DNA of 39,604 nt from the IMG/VR virus record IMGVR_UViG_3300020180_000049, positions 1 to 39,604 of that record. One strand, given 5' to 3'. This stretch comes from a virus. Under the pieces are notes generated by a model. The model did no database searches. It worked only from the letters and a program-made list of their open reading frames with translations, and was not told where the DNA came from. The position numbers were made by a program, and so were the translations under genes. The number at the start of each line of letters is the position of its first letter. Within the stretch, counting starts at the first letter, position 1. Positions 13,964 through 21,829 of this stretch are shown in pieces.

Positions 13964-15144
13964 GGGTGCTCGTGGATGCCGACGTGATGGCGTATGCGGG
14001 GGGCTTTGCTACCCAGAAAACCATCTACGATGTGATGGCCGTCCTCCCCGATGGGGAGGTGCATCACTTGATGACCCCGCTTCAGGACGAGATCACGGCG
14101 TGGATCATGATCTTGCCCCGGGGGACGGAGATTGACATTACCCCGGTAGTGGAGGCGGAGCCGCTCGTCAATGCCCTCGCCCTCTGCAAGCGGACCCTGC
14201 TCGGGATCGAGTCGGCCTTCGACGCGGCCGGGCACGAATTCAAGCACCTGGAATTGTTCCTGACCGGGAAGGGGAACTACAGGGACAGTATCGCCACCAT
14301 CAAGGGCTACAAGGCGAACCGGGTCGGCAAGGAGAAGCCCGTCCACTACAAGGCCATCCGCCGGTACATGGTGGAGCGGTGGGACGCCGTGACGGTCGAG
14401 GGCTACGAGGCCGACGATGCCGTGGCGATGGAGGCCCATATCCTGGGCTATGACCCTGCCCGGGTATGTATCGTCAGCATGGACAAGGACCTCCGGACGG
14501 TCCCGGGACTGCTCTACAATTTCAAGCGCAAGAAGTTCTACACGATCACGGAGAACGAGGCGCTGTGCAACTTCTACCTACAGGCCCTGACAGGGGACGT
14601 GGTGGACAACATTGGGGGGTGCTTCAAGTGCGGGGAAAAAGGCGCGTCGGAGATCGTCCGGCTGGGGATGTCGGAGGAGGAAATGTACCAAGCCGTCCTC
14701 GCCGAGTACGAGGCCAGCGTAAAGCGGAAGGGGTGCCCATACGTCGGGCTCGGGGCCGCCGCCGCCCTGCTGGAGAACTGCCGGTTGCTGCACATGATGC
14801 GGTGGAAGGGGCAAAGGTGGTCCCCGGCTTCCGTTCGGGATATGAACGACAGATCAGTTATGAACTTGCCCGCCGAGGCGTCCCTTGGGCTTATGAACCT
14901 GAAAAGTTCTGGTTTCACGTCAGAGAGTCTGGCCGCCGATGCTGCGATTGCCGCTCTAAAGTTGTCGAGCGACGGTCCTCCTACATTCCTGACTTCCAAG
15001 TACGCCGCGGCGTCTCCGCCCGCGAGTGGTACATCGAGGCCAAAGGCAAGCTCACGGCGGCCAACCGCAAGCGGCTCGAAGCCTTCAAAGCCGAGCACCC
15101 CACCGTCCTTGTCCGGATCATCTTCCAGCGGGACAACTGGCTGA
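13960..15144 (+). CDS. 5'-3' flap exonuclease, T7 gp6-like, with unusual C-terminal tail
   Basis: A 394-residue frame. Residues 1-287 are a flap-endonuclease/5'-3' exonuclease: MRVLVDADVMAY with Asp6 and Asp8, the GYKANR arch segment, EGYEADDA at 147-154 and MDKD at 174-177, then a GD..DNI helix-hairpin-helix. It removes RNA primers and makes recombination ends. T7 gp6 is about 300 residues. Here the frame runs on for about 107 residues of serine, proline and threonine-rich sequence that lies entirely over the endonuclease I gene in another frame. ATG fixed by ATGA overlap. Either true overprinting or a base missing near 14820-14845 in the sequence. Confidence 0.85.
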   Translation: MRVLVDADVMAYAGGFATQKTIYDVMAVLPDGEVHHLMTPLQDEITAWIMILPRGTEIDITPVVEAEPLVNALALCKRTLLGIESAFDAAGHEFKHLELFLTGKGNYRDSIATIKGYKANRVGKEKPVHYKAIRRYMVERWDAVTVEGYEADDAVAMEAHILGYDPARVCIVSMDKDLRTVPGLLYNFKRKKFYTITENEALCNFYLQALTGDVVDNIGGCFKCGEKGASEIVRLGMSEEEMYQAVLAEYEASVKRKGCPYVGLGAAAALLENCRLLHMMRWKGQRWSPASVRDMNDRSVMNLPAEASLGLMNLKSSGFTSESLAADAAIAALKLSSDGPPTFLTSKYAAASPPASGTSRPKASSRRPTASGSKPSKPSTPPSLSGSSSSGTTG

Positions 15145-15239
15145 CGCCCAAGAAGCGGGCACGGTACACCGATTGGGCCAAGGGGGCCGGGTTCGCGTGT
15201 GCTGTTGGGACCAAGTTACCCGAGGAGTGGTTCAAATGA
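14802..15239 (+). CDS. Endonuclease I, Holliday junction resolvase (T7 gp3-like)
   Basis: A 145-residue nuclease very similar in plan to T7 endonuclease I (149 residues). FRSGYERQIS at residues 10-19 matches the T7 FRSG-LED start with a catalytic glutamate (Glu15); YIPDF gives Asp64 and YIEAKGK gives Glu79 and Lys81, the PD-(D/E)XK active site. The end reads KLPEEWFK, like the T7 C-terminus. It cuts branched DNA before packaging and degrades host DNA. The GTG at 14802 is the only start that leaves the full domain; no strong ribosome site is seen. The first 343 bases also encode the exonuclease tail in another frame. ATGA overlap follows. Confidence 0.88.
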   Translation: MEGAKVVPGFRSGYERQISYELARRGVPWAYEPEKFWFHVRESGRRCCDCRSKVVERRSSYIPDFQVRRGVSAREWYIEAKGKLTAANRKRLEAFKAEHPTVLVRIIFQRDNWLTPKKRARYTDWAKGAGFACAVGTKLPEEWFK

Positions 15240-15454
15240 CGCAATACGAGACTGACCTCGCCCTGGAGAACGCCCTGTTGCAGCGGAAGCTGGGTCTCCT
15301 TGAGGACGAGAACTGTCAGTTGAAGGACGACCTCCGGAGTAACGACACGGCAGTGTCGTACTGGCGGGATCTCGCCGGGGAACACGAGGCCATTATCGCG
15401 AAGGTGCGGAAGGTGGTCGTGGGCATCGACGACCTGCTCAATTACTACCCGTGA
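15236..15454 (+). CDS. Small coiled-coil protein
   Basis: A 72-residue protein, mostly one coiled coil (LALENALLQRKLGLLEDENCQLKDDLRS), coupled by ATGA to the endonuclease I stop. It resembles the short coiled-coil proteins at 7495 and 7698 in style. Followed by a 43-base AT-richer gap with GAGGAGA for the next gene. Function unknown. Confidence 0.6.
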   Translation: MTQYETDLALENALLQRKLGLLEDENCQLKDDLRSNDTAVSYWRDLAGEHEAIIAKVRKVVVGIDDLLNYYP

Positions 15455-15497
15455 TGGGCGCTGTTCATAAAAGATAGGTCCTGAGGAGATAGTTCAC

Positions 15498-16046
15498 ATG
15501 GCATTTCAGGGAATGTTGATCGGTCTGACGGGGGCTGCGGGGGCGGGCAAAGACACGGTCGGCCGCTACCTGCACCGCGACTATTTTTTCCGCCAGATTG
15601 CTCTGGCTAGCCCTATCAAAGGGGCCATTGATGCGATCCTGGGCCGCCCCGGCAGCTGGGATAACCGGGAATGGAAAGAGCGCCCGCTCCTTGCCCTGGG
15701 TGGCAAGTCCCCGCGGTACGCGGCCCAGACCCTCGGCACCGAGTGGGGCCGCACCCTGATGGGCCCGACGTTCTGGATCGACCTTGTGGAGGACCAGATC
15801 CGGCCCGCCCTGCGGGGCGGCCATGACGTGGTGGTAACTGATGTCCGGTTTCCCCAGGAAGCGGACATGATCCACCGGAATGGTGGAGCTATGTGGGAAA
15901 TCATACGTCCGGGCATTACGCCGGTCGAGGCCCACTCCAGCGAGGCGGGGCTGCCCCGCGGGTTCGTGGACATTCAGGTACAGAACACGGCGGACTTCGG
16001 GTCTCTATGGACCGTGGTCGATGTTCTAATGGAGCGCGCGCGATGA
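15498..16046 (+). CDS. Deoxynucleoside monophosphate kinase-like protein
   Basis: A 182-residue P-loop kinase. GAAGAGKDT at residues 12-20 is the nucleotide-binding loop; KSPRYAAQTLGTEWGR and VVVTDVRFPQEADMI are typical of the phage dNMP kinase family (T4 gp1 type), which phosphorylates dNMPs, including those salvaged from host DNA, toward dNTPs. With endonuclease I and the exonuclease upstream it closes a host-DNA recycling route. Well-placed GAGGAGATAG ribosome site. Overlaps the next gene by ATGA. Confidence 0.85.
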   Translation: MAFQGMLIGLTGAAGAGKDTVGRYLHRDYFFRQIALASPIKGAIDAILGRPGSWDNREWKERPLLALGGKSPRYAAQTLGTEWGRTLMGPTFWIDLVEDQIRPALRGGHDVVVTDVRFPQEADMIHRNGGAMWEIIRPGITPVEAHSSEAGLPRGFVDIQVQNTADFGSLWTVVDVLMERAR

Positions 16047-16216
16047 TAAGGAACCGTGAGATAGCGTACCTGTTGGAGACTCTACGTTCCTGCAAGGTGG
16101 AGATCGAGGCCGTCGAGGACGAGTTCGAGGAGTACGTCTGCTCTGGTCACCTAGTGGACCAGATCGAGGAGGGCATCGCCATGTTGCAGTCCGCAGTAGA
16201 GGTGGGAGTCAAGTGA
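16043..16216 (+). CDS. Small acidic helical protein, 57 residues
   Basis: A short helical protein (EIAYLLETLRSCKVEIEAVEDEFEEYV...). Both ends are coupled: ATGA at the start and GTGA at the stop. No family. Confidence 0.55.
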   Translation: MIRNREIAYLLETLRSCKVEIEAVEDEFEEYVCSGHLVDQIEEGIAMLQSAVEVGVK

Positions 16217-16578
16217 GCACGACACCGATGGAAGATGACCGTGACCGATGGAGACGGCGCGCCGAGTTGGCCGAGGGTACCATCGAGACTGATCCCTTGG
16301 CGGCCCTGACGCGGATTCTCCTCAAGAAGGTCGAGGAGATGGAGAAGGCCGTCGCCGACAGCGAGTACGCCAGGAACATGCTGCGGGAATGGGAGCCCGC
16401 GGTGCTGGCGGCCATGCTTGAACTGCGCCTGCAACTCACGTCCGGGGCCGGGGTAGTCGGTCTGGGGACGGACTGCGTACAGAACTTGTTTGGGTTGTAT
16501 AACGAGCGGGTGGACCACGGCGAACTCATGACCCACGTCGCGGCCCCCGTGCGGTTCCAGGTCCCGTGGGCCGTATGA
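16213..16578 (+). CDS. Hypothetical protein, 121 residues
   Basis: A GTG at 16213 overlaps the previous stop and has GGTGGGAG six bases upstream; a later ATG at 16228 is possible. The middle is helical (LAALTRILLKKVEEMEKAVADSEYARNML), the C-terminus is richer in valine and glycine. Overlaps the phosphoesterase start by ATGA. No family recognised. Confidence 0.6.
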   Translation: MSTTPMEDDRDRWRRRAELAEGTIETDPLAALTRILLKKVEEMEKAVADSEYARNMLREWEPAVLAAMLELRLQLTSGAGVVGLGTDCVQNLFGLYNERVDHGELMTHVAAPVRFQVPWAV

Positions 16579-17348
16579 GCGGTCCCATAGACCATGCCGT
16601 TATCCCGGATGTCCAGGCCAAGCCGGGGACACCGACCCAGCATCTGTCCTGGGCGGGGCGCTACCTCGCCGAGCGCAAGCCCAATGTGGTCATCCAGATC
16701 GGGGACTTCTGGGACATGCCATCCCTGTCCTCGTATGACCGCGGCAAGGCCGCCTCCGAGGGCCGCCGGTACAAGGCCGACGTGGAGGCCGGTAACGAGT
16801 CGATGGAGGTCCTGATGGCCCCCATGCGGAAAGAGGCCCGCTGGTTCCGCAAGACCCGCTTCATCCAGACCCAGGGGAACCACGAGCACCGTATCGACCG
16901 GGCCGCGGACGATGCAGCGTTCCTGGAGGGGACCGTGTCCAGGACAGACCTCAACACCCGCGGATGGGAGGTGTACCCGTTCCTCGAAGTGGTCGAGGTG
17001 GACGGGGTGTCCTACTCACACTTCTTCCCCCGCTCGGCCAAGGGGCAGATCTCCCAGAGCCGCTCTGGGGCCCCGTCAGCGGCGGCCCAGGTCATCCGCA
17101 ACGGAGGCTCGGCCACGGCCGGCCATACTCAGGGCATCGACATTTCCCCGGTGGTCCTGGGGGGCCGGATGCAATGGGGCCTGATCGCCGGCAGCTTCTA
17201 CTTGCACGATGAGGGGTACCTGACCCCCCAAGGCAGGACGCACTGGAAGGGGCTGGTCATCAAGCACGATGTCCACAAGGGGGACTACTGCCCGATGCTG
17301 GTGGACATGCGCTACCTCAAGAGGAAGTACGGATGCATTACAAAGTAA
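16575..17348 (+). CDS. Calcineurin-like metallophosphoesterase
   Basis: A 257-residue metallophosphoesterase. Metal-binding motifs in order: DVQ at 12-14 (the usual DxH has Gln instead of His), GDFWD at 43-47, GNHEH at 101-105, and AGHTQ further on, all of the calcineurin/Mre11-like superfamily. The substrate cannot be read; phage members act on nucleotides, 2',3'-cyclic phosphates or phosphoproteins. The ATG at 16575 forms ATGA with the previous stop; the GTG at 16566 upstream is unnecessary. Overlaps the next gene by 16 bases. Confidence 0.83.
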   Translation: MSGPIDHAVIPDVQAKPGTPTQHLSWAGRYLAERKPNVVIQIGDFWDMPSLSSYDRGKAASEGRRYKADVEAGNESMEVLMAPMRKEARWFRKTRFIQTQGNHEHRIDRAADDAAFLEGTVSRTDLNTRGWEVYPFLEVVEVDGVSYSHFFPRSAKGQISQSRSGAPSAAAQVIRNGGSATAGHTQGIDISPVVLGGRMQWGLIAGSFYLHDEGYLTPQGRTHWKGLVIKHDVHKGDYCPMLVDMRYLKRKYGCITK

Positions 17349-17647
17349 CAGCCCGATTATTGGCTCTCTTGTCCGCCTTGGTGGTGACTCTCCTGACCGC
17401 GGTGGTGACCTGTGCCGCGGATAAGGAGGAGCCGGCCACGGTTGTATCGGCCGTCGTTACCCGTGTCTGCGGAACCGTGTACGGCATCACGTTCACCGTT
17501 CTGGTTGACGGTAAGCTGTCCGTCATAGTGGTGGGCAAGGAGAACGACCCCGGCAAGGAACTCCTTGACGCGATGATGAAGCAAGCAGGCACCTTAGTAG
17601 GCAACTTCGACGTTATTGATCCTAAATATTGTGGGAGCAGAATCTAA
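17333..17647 (+). CDS. Exported or membrane-anchored small protein
   Basis: A 104-residue protein with a typical N-terminal export signal: MHYKVTARLL then a hydrophobic core ALLSALVVTLLTAVV and TCAADKEE, where cleavage after AA is plausible. The rest is a compact strand-rich domain (VVSAVVTRVCGTVYGITFTVLV...) with two cysteines. It starts inside the end of the phosphoesterase gene. Periplasmic location is inferred; function unknown. Confidence 0.65.
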   Translation: MHYKVTARLLALLSALVVTLLTAVVTCAADKEEPATVVSAVVTRVCGTVYGITFTVLVDGKLSVIVVGKENDPGKELLDAMMKQAGTLVGNFDVIDPKYCGSRI

Positions 17648-17648
17648 C

Positions 17649-18176
17649 ATGAGCAAGCCGATTCCGGAATACCTAGTCGAGATGTCCCAGACCGAGGCGG
17701 GCCGCAAGGCGCTGAGGGAGGAGATGGTGGCCGTCAAGGAAGCCATGCTGTGCTTGGAGGAGCTTCTTTACCAGCGGAGTGCCGAGGCCGATATCGAGGC
17801 CGCTCTCGTGGTCCCCGCGGGACCGCCGGCCCCGGTCCTGGCCGTGAAGGACGCCCCGGCTCTCGTGGAGGCCGGTCCGTCGTCGCCGCCCCTCCCCACC
17901 GCGACTATCTTGCCGTTCCGCGACAAGAGCGCCCCGAAGAAGGCCGCGCAGGCTGACGGCGGCATGACGGCGGCCGCTGTCATTGACTCCCTTCAGGGGT
18001 CGAAGGCCCGCATCGACGGTATCTTCACGGTTTACTTCACCACGGACGGTGGAACTGGTGTAGGCTTCTCGGCCGGCCTGAGTTCGGCCCGCCTTGCGAT
18101 AGTGGCCCAGTTGGCGATGGCGCTGTCCGTCTCAGCCGGATCCCGGGCTATTCACGGGGCAGGGAGCGTAGCATGA
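17649..18176 (+). CDS. Hypothetical protein with proline-alanine linker
   Basis: A 175-residue protein in three parts: a helical head (EYLVEMSQTEAGRKALREEM...), a proline and alanine-rich linker around residues 60-95, and a C-terminal part (SKARIDGIFTVYFTTDGGTGV) with helical end LAIVAQLAMAL. The ATG at 17649 follows a TAACATG junction one base after the previous stop. No family known. Confidence 0.6.
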   Translation: MSKPIPEYLVEMSQTEAGRKALREEMVAVKEAMLCLEELLYQRSAEADIEAALVVPAGPPAPVLAVKDAPALVEAGPSSPPLPTATILPFRDKSAPKKAAQADGGMTAAAVIDSLQGSKARIDGIFTVYFTTDGGTGVGFSAGLSSARLAIVAQLAMALSVSAGSRAIHGAGSVA

Positions 18177-18415
18177 ACCACACGACGCCGCAGCTCAGGT
18201 TTAACGAGCAGGATCAGCTGCTGTTCGACATGCGGGCAGAGGAGTTGAAGTACGAACTGGAGCGGGACGAGCAGCGCCGCGAGGAGCTACTTCGGGTAGC
18301 CACGGCAATACTGGTCACCGACATCAACTGCATGTCCTACCACGCCGCGGTCTCGCTGGCAGCTGGCCTCATTGACGCGGTCGAGGCCTTCATGGATACG
18401 GAGGTCCCAGAATAG
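18173..18415 (+). CDS. Last rightward gene, helical 80-residue protein
   Basis: An acidic, helical protein (LLFDMRAEELKYELERDEQRREELLRVATAIL). ATGA overlap with the previous gene. Its stop TAG at 18413 lies five bases before the terminator hairpins, so it closes the rightward transcription unit. Confidence 0.6.
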   Translation: MNHTTPQLRFNEQDQLLFDMRAEELKYELERDEQRREELLRVATAILVTDINCMSYHAAVSLAAGLIDAVEAFMDTEVPE

Positions 18416-18419
18416 AAAA

Positions 18420-18437
18420 GGGGCCCCGTAGGGCCCC
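18420..18437 (-). terminator. Terminator for the leftward unit
   Basis: GGGGCCC at 18420-18426 and GGGCCCC at 18431-18437 form a perfect seven-base stem around a four-base loop. On the - strand it is followed by TTTTC, which makes it an intrinsic terminator for the late genes coming from the right. On the + strand there is no T-run after it. Confidence 0.7.
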
Positions 18438-18469
18438 GTCTCAGGTTCTTGTTGATGGTGTCGAACTTT

Positions 18470-18496
18470 GGCCCGGGTAACCCCCGGGCCTTTTTT
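18470..18496 (+). terminator. Terminator for the rightward unit
   Basis: GGCCCGGG at 18470-18477 and CCCGGGCC at 18483-18490 form a perfect eight-base stem with a five-base loop, followed directly by six T at 18491-18496. A textbook intrinsic terminator for + strand transcripts, placed just beyond the last early gene. Confidence 0.92.
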
Positions 18497-18896
18497 ATGT
18501 GTCCGACTGGGTCCGCCTCCACCATCTGATTCCGTATGTGGCCAAGAACACAGACATGGCCCCTATTTGATACCAAACGGGCGTAGCGTCGATGGCGCTA
18601 AATCCTTCCTTCACCCAGGGGGCCGTATGCGGAATGAAGCAAAGAATGAACGGGGTCATGAACATGACGAGGACGGCCTCATCCTTCCACCCGCCGCTAT
18701 GCGCCTTGAGGGACTCGATCTCCCAGGTAGCGTCGGCCGTCATGCCTGCCGAGATAAGCTCCATCTGCCGCTGGTGCACGGCGGCGGTAATCTCCCGCTT
18801 CTGCTTGCCTTCCTCCGCCTTCAACTCCATGCGCCGCTGGAAGTAGCCGACCACGGGGGCCGCCGCACCACCAAGGATTTTTTGTAATATGTTCAC
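18495..18896 (-). CDS. 3TM-type holin (gene-transfer-agent holin-like)
   Basis: A 133-residue membrane protein. An N-terminal amphipathic or short hydrophobic segment (ILGGAAAPVVGYF) precedes a charged region, then W-E-I-E-S-L and GGWKDE lead into two strong membrane segments (AVLVMFMTPFILCFIPH and WYQIGAMSVFLATYGIRWW). The order SGWKDE-helix-EGFSAIDATPVWY is that of the GTA_holin_3TM family, which permeabilises the inner membrane at lysis. GTG start with GGGGAG five bases upstream. Last gene of the late unit, next to the endolysin. Confidence 0.75.
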   Translation of the reverse strand: MNILQKILGGAAAPVVGYFQRRMELKAEEGKQKREITAAVHQRQMELISAGMTADATWEIESLKAHSGGWKDEAVLVMFMTPFILCFIPHTAPWVKEGFSAIDATPVWYQIGAMSVFLATYGIRWWRRTQSDT

Positions 18897-18935
18897 AGAA
18901 CTCCCCGATTATTTGGAAGATGTTTCAAAAGAGGC

Positions 18936-19421
18936 TCAGGTCCAGGCCGCCCTCTCCCGCTTGGACCGCCTGATGCGGGCGCGGAAGCGGGAGCGGAACT
19001 GCGACGGGGTCTTTACCCGGGACCACGAGAGTCCCTTGGCCCTGGCCGATGCCTCCAACGCGGCGCGCGGAGCCACCCCCGCGGCCGAGAGCAGGTCCAT
19101 GTAGACCGCCAGCCACTGGGGCCCATGCGCCGGTAGATCATGCCCTAGCAGGTAGTCGGTGATCGCGTGGGCCGCCTCGTGCAGGGCGATGGCCGTGTTC
19201 CAATGCCGGGGCCGCAAGAGGATTCGGTGCGTCTCCGGATCGTAGAAGCTAGTGCCCTTGTTCAGCCGGCACCCCGTGGTGACTGGGGGCGGGATACGGT
19301 AGCGGGCGCAGGCCCAGCGGACCCACTTGCGGGGACCGGCCACGGACGGGAACATTTGTGTTACCCACGTCCTCCACTGTCCCTCCCAAGAGTACGTCCG
19401 CCGCTGCTGCGGATCAGGCAC
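18936..19421 (-). CDS. HExxH zinc metallopeptidase-like protein
   Basis: A 161-residue protein if started at the GTG at 19421, which overlaps the endolysin stop by eight bases. HEAAH at residues 81-85 is a zincin HExxH site and a third ligand is likely His99 in AHGPQW, an arrangement seen in phage and mobile-element metallopeptidase-like proteins. The C-terminus is strikingly basic (SRFRARIRRSKRERAAW). The frame is open far upstream over the endolysin gene, but that portion is clearly a shadow. Its place between endolysin and holin suggests a role in lysis or in cutting a host protein late in infection; neither is shown. Confidence 0.7.
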   Translation of the reverse strand: MPDPQQRRTYSWEGQWRTWVTQMFPSVAGPRKWVRWACARYRIPPPVTTGCRLNKGTSFYDPETHRILLRPRHWNTAIALHEAAHAITDYLLGHDLPAHGPQWLAVYMDLLSAAGVAPRAALEASARAKGLSWSRVKTPSQFRSRFRARIRRSKRERAAWT

Positions 19422-19758
19422 GACCGCCCCACGCAAGGCTGTAATGATTGCCGTCAGGACGCTTGAACCGCCCGCCCCAGCGGCACTCCGTGTCCAGCTT
19501 CTCCCACCATTCCCCGATGGGCTTGTGGTCCTCCGTGGTCTGGAGGAATACCCCGTCCTTGAACAGGTTGAGGTCAATGGCGAGCCGGTCCATGTGTAGG
19601 GACGTGGAGATGCCCCGGCCCTTCGCCTCGTTGAGGGCGGCCTGCTCGGGCGTTCGCCACGCTTCGCCGAGCGTACACTCGAAGCCCTGGGCATAGACTT
19701 GGTCGAGCAGCCGGGCGACTAGCCTACTGAACTTCCTCTGTTGCTTGGACAAAGTCAT
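19414..19758 (-). CDS. Endolysin, M15-family L-alanyl-D-glutamate peptidase type
   Basis: A 114-residue peptidase. Zinc ligands expected for family M15 are present: His55 and Asp62 in SLHMDRLAIDL, and His105 in GNHYSLAWGG; the WRTPEQAALNEAKGRG segment and ECRWGG are also typical. It cuts peptide cross-links of the cell wall at lysis. The ATG at 19758 with GAGGAAG upstream is chosen; the frame extends further only as a shadow of the neighbour. No signal peptide, so it depends on the holin. Confidence 0.9.
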   Translation of the reverse strand: MTLSKQQRKFSRLVARLLDQVYAQGFECTLGEAWRTPEQAALNEAKGRGISTSLHMDRLAIDLNLFKDGVFLQTTEDHKPIGEWWEKLDTECRWGGRFKRPDGNHYSLAWGGRA

Positions 19759-21829
19759 CGGTTTCTTCCTCGTTATTTTTATTGACGTACTGGGCGAGAA
19801 GCCGGGTGCCGATCTCGGTGGCCGCCCGGGCATTGCCCCGGTAGGCCTCCCGGTTCATGGCCTGAAGCTGGCGGTAGCCGCTCTCGCTGAATAGGGCCCG
19901 CTCCAGGGAGCCCTGCCGCTCCAGGCGAGCCACGATGGACACCACGAACGGGAGGGCGCGGGAGGCAATCGCCATCTGGGCCCGGACCGGCTCGATGCCC
20001 CGCTCCCCGGCCTGCCCCGCCTTGGGGCCCGCGTTGAGGATGGTCCGGGCGAAGGCGATGCGGGCCTCGATCCTGACCCGCTCGGGCTTGGTCCAGAACA
20101 TAGCCCCGACCGGGGTAGCTCCGTCCCGCATCTCCGACAGGAACCTCTCCGGGGAGACATCCGACATCTTGGCCGCGTCGGCCGGGTTGACCATCGCCTT
20201 GAGGACCTGATTCAGCTTCACCTGCTTCATCTCCTCGATGACCCCCGGGTGGGAGCGGCGGAGGATCGAGAGGGTCTGGATCTGCTCGTTCTGGGGCTTG
20301 CGCATCAGGGTGTCCAAGGCCTCGATGGCATCCTTCGGGGGCTTGTTCGGGTTCCCCAGGATCACGCCAAGGCTGGAGTTCTGGAGGTACTTGCGCTCCC
20401 TGGCCGCCGCTGTGTAGGCGGCCTTGGCCTGATCCATGAGGCCCCAGGCCGGGGTGGCGGTCATGCCGGCCACCTGTGCGTCGGCATCAATCGAGTTGGC
20501 GAGCCGCTGGGCAAACCGCTTCTCCGCGGTAGCGGCCTTCCACGACTCGGACCCCGGCGGGGCTGCGTCGATCTTGTTCTGGGCCGACGAGCGCATCCGC
20601 CCCGCGGCCTGTCGCACGGCCAGGGTCTGCTCCAGGGACCAGGGCGGCGCGGGGGCCAGCATCACCCCACCCGGGATGAACGCGACCGGGACATCATCGG
20701 TCATGGCCTGCATGTCCTTGACCACCCCCTTGAACTTGGGGTTCAGGTTGGACACCAGAGACGCGATGTTCGAGCCGGTCTCCCCCTCCATCCGCAGCAT
20801 CGCGTCCTTCATGTTCGAGAAGTCGGACATCTGGACGTTCGGGGTCTGGGCTGCCGCAGCAAGAGCCCGCGACGTGGTCGCGTCCCAGTCCCGGGACATG
20901 CCGCGCTGGACCCGGGTGTACTCTGCCGTGAAGGAATCCGTAACGTCCGTGGCGACCCGGGTGGCGTTCGGGTCCCCCGTTACCATGTCCCGTACCGAGC
21001 GGCGCAGCTGGTTCAGCTTCTTGTTCACGAAGTCCGTGGCCCGGGCCCCGCCCACGAGGCGGGAGGTCTCCACGATCTGAGGATCTCCGGTAGCCATTGC
21101 GGGATTGAGGCCAAAACTCGCCACCGTGGGGTCGGCCGCCATCTTCGCGAGGTTCGATCCCCCGGCCGCCGTAGCCCCCTTCTCGACCCGCTCCCGTAGC
21201 CAGTTGGCCGCCAGGGGCACCGCAGAGAGTGCGGGGGCAACGGCCCCACCGATGGCCGCACCGCCGCCCAGAAGGAATGCGGCCTCCGCGGGAGTACGGG
21301 TATCCTTGTCGAAGCTCGTGGCCGCGCCCAGGGCACCCAGCTTCGCGCCCTGCTTGGCGGTGCCGAGAAGGGTCTGGGCCCCCTTTGCTCCCCGAGCGAG
21401 AGGAATCATCTGGGAGGCCGCTTCGCCTGCCTTGGCGACGGTCGATCCCACCGGGGAGTCCGTGCCGAATACCTTCTGCTCGGCTGCGTTGTAGGCGTCC
21501 GAGAAGGTCTTGCCGGCCGTGCCGGGGGTGTAGGGCAGCGCGTCCACGCCGGCCATAGCCGTCTGTCCCAGACCGGCGACCATGCGCAGAGGACCGGCGG
21601 GGGCGGCTCGAACGGCCTGCCCCACTTCCCGGATGGGGGCCGTAGGGTCCCCGGCCAGCACGCCGTCGTCCTGGATACCGAGCGGGATGTTCCGCCTGGG
21701 CGGGGCCTGGGCAGGGACATCGGCCAGCCCCGCCTCGTACTCCGCTATGGTGGCCTCGGCCTGGGCATCGTCCTCCGCGTCGAGGTCGAAGCTCTCCCCG
21801 TTCGGGGCCGTGTACTTGTAGGTCGGCAT
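19724..21829 (-). CDS. Large internal virion-type protein, 701 residues
   Basis: A 701-residue protein beginning MPTYKYTAPNGESFDLDAED, a short strand-rich head, then proline-rich linkers and a glycine and alanine-rich region (about residues 130-200), followed by a long helical body. No lysozyme or transglycosylase motif is visible. Together with the next two genes it forms a set of three large proteins between tail genes and lysis genes, the place of the T7 internal core/ejection proteins gp14-gp16. ATG at 21829 makes TGATG with the preceding stop; the TTG at 21832 is unlikely. Confidence 0.72.
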   Translation of the reverse strand: MPTYKYTAPNGESFDLDAEDDAQAEATIAEYEAGLADVPAQAPPRRNIPLGIQDDGVLAGDPTAPIREVGQAVRAAPAGPLRMVAGLGQTAMAGVDALPYTPGTAGKTFSDAYNAAEQKVFGTDSPVGSTVAKAGEAASQMIPLARGAKGAQTLLGTAKQGAKLGALGAATSFDKDTRTPAEAAFLLGGGAAIGGAVAPALSAVPLAANWLRERVEKGATAAGGSNLAKMAADPTVASFGLNPAMATGDPQIVETSRLVGGARATDFVNKKLNQLRRSVRDMVTGDPNATRVATDVTDSFTAEYTRVQRGMSRDWDATTSRALAAAAQTPNVQMSDFSNMKDAMLRMEGETGSNIASLVSNLNPKFKGVVKDMQAMTDDVPVAFIPGGVMLAPAPPWSLEQTLAVRQAAGRMRSSAQNKIDAAPPGSESWKAATAEKRFAQRLANSIDADAQVAGMTATPAWGLMDQAKAAYTAAARERKYLQNSSLGVILGNPNKPPKDAIEALDTLMRKPQNEQIQTLSILRRSHPGVIEEMKQVKLNQVLKAMVNPADAAKMSDVSPERFLSEMRDGATPVGAMFWTKPERVRIEARIAFARTILNAGPKAGQAGERGIEPVRAQMAIASRALPFVVSIVARLERQGSLERALFSESGYRQLQAMNREAYRGNARAATEIGTRLLAQYVNKNNEEETDDFVQATEEVQ

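Noticed and set aside
14815-14850. Programmed frameshift joining exonuclease and endonuclease I
   Set aside because: No slippery heptamer in the right phase and no clear downstream stem; the endonuclease also has its own GTG start.
20249-21199. Long + strand frame of 316 codons inside the internal virion gene
   Set aside because: Opposite-strand shadow of the 701-residue gene: histidine, glycine and arginine-rich, no motif, wrong direction for the region.
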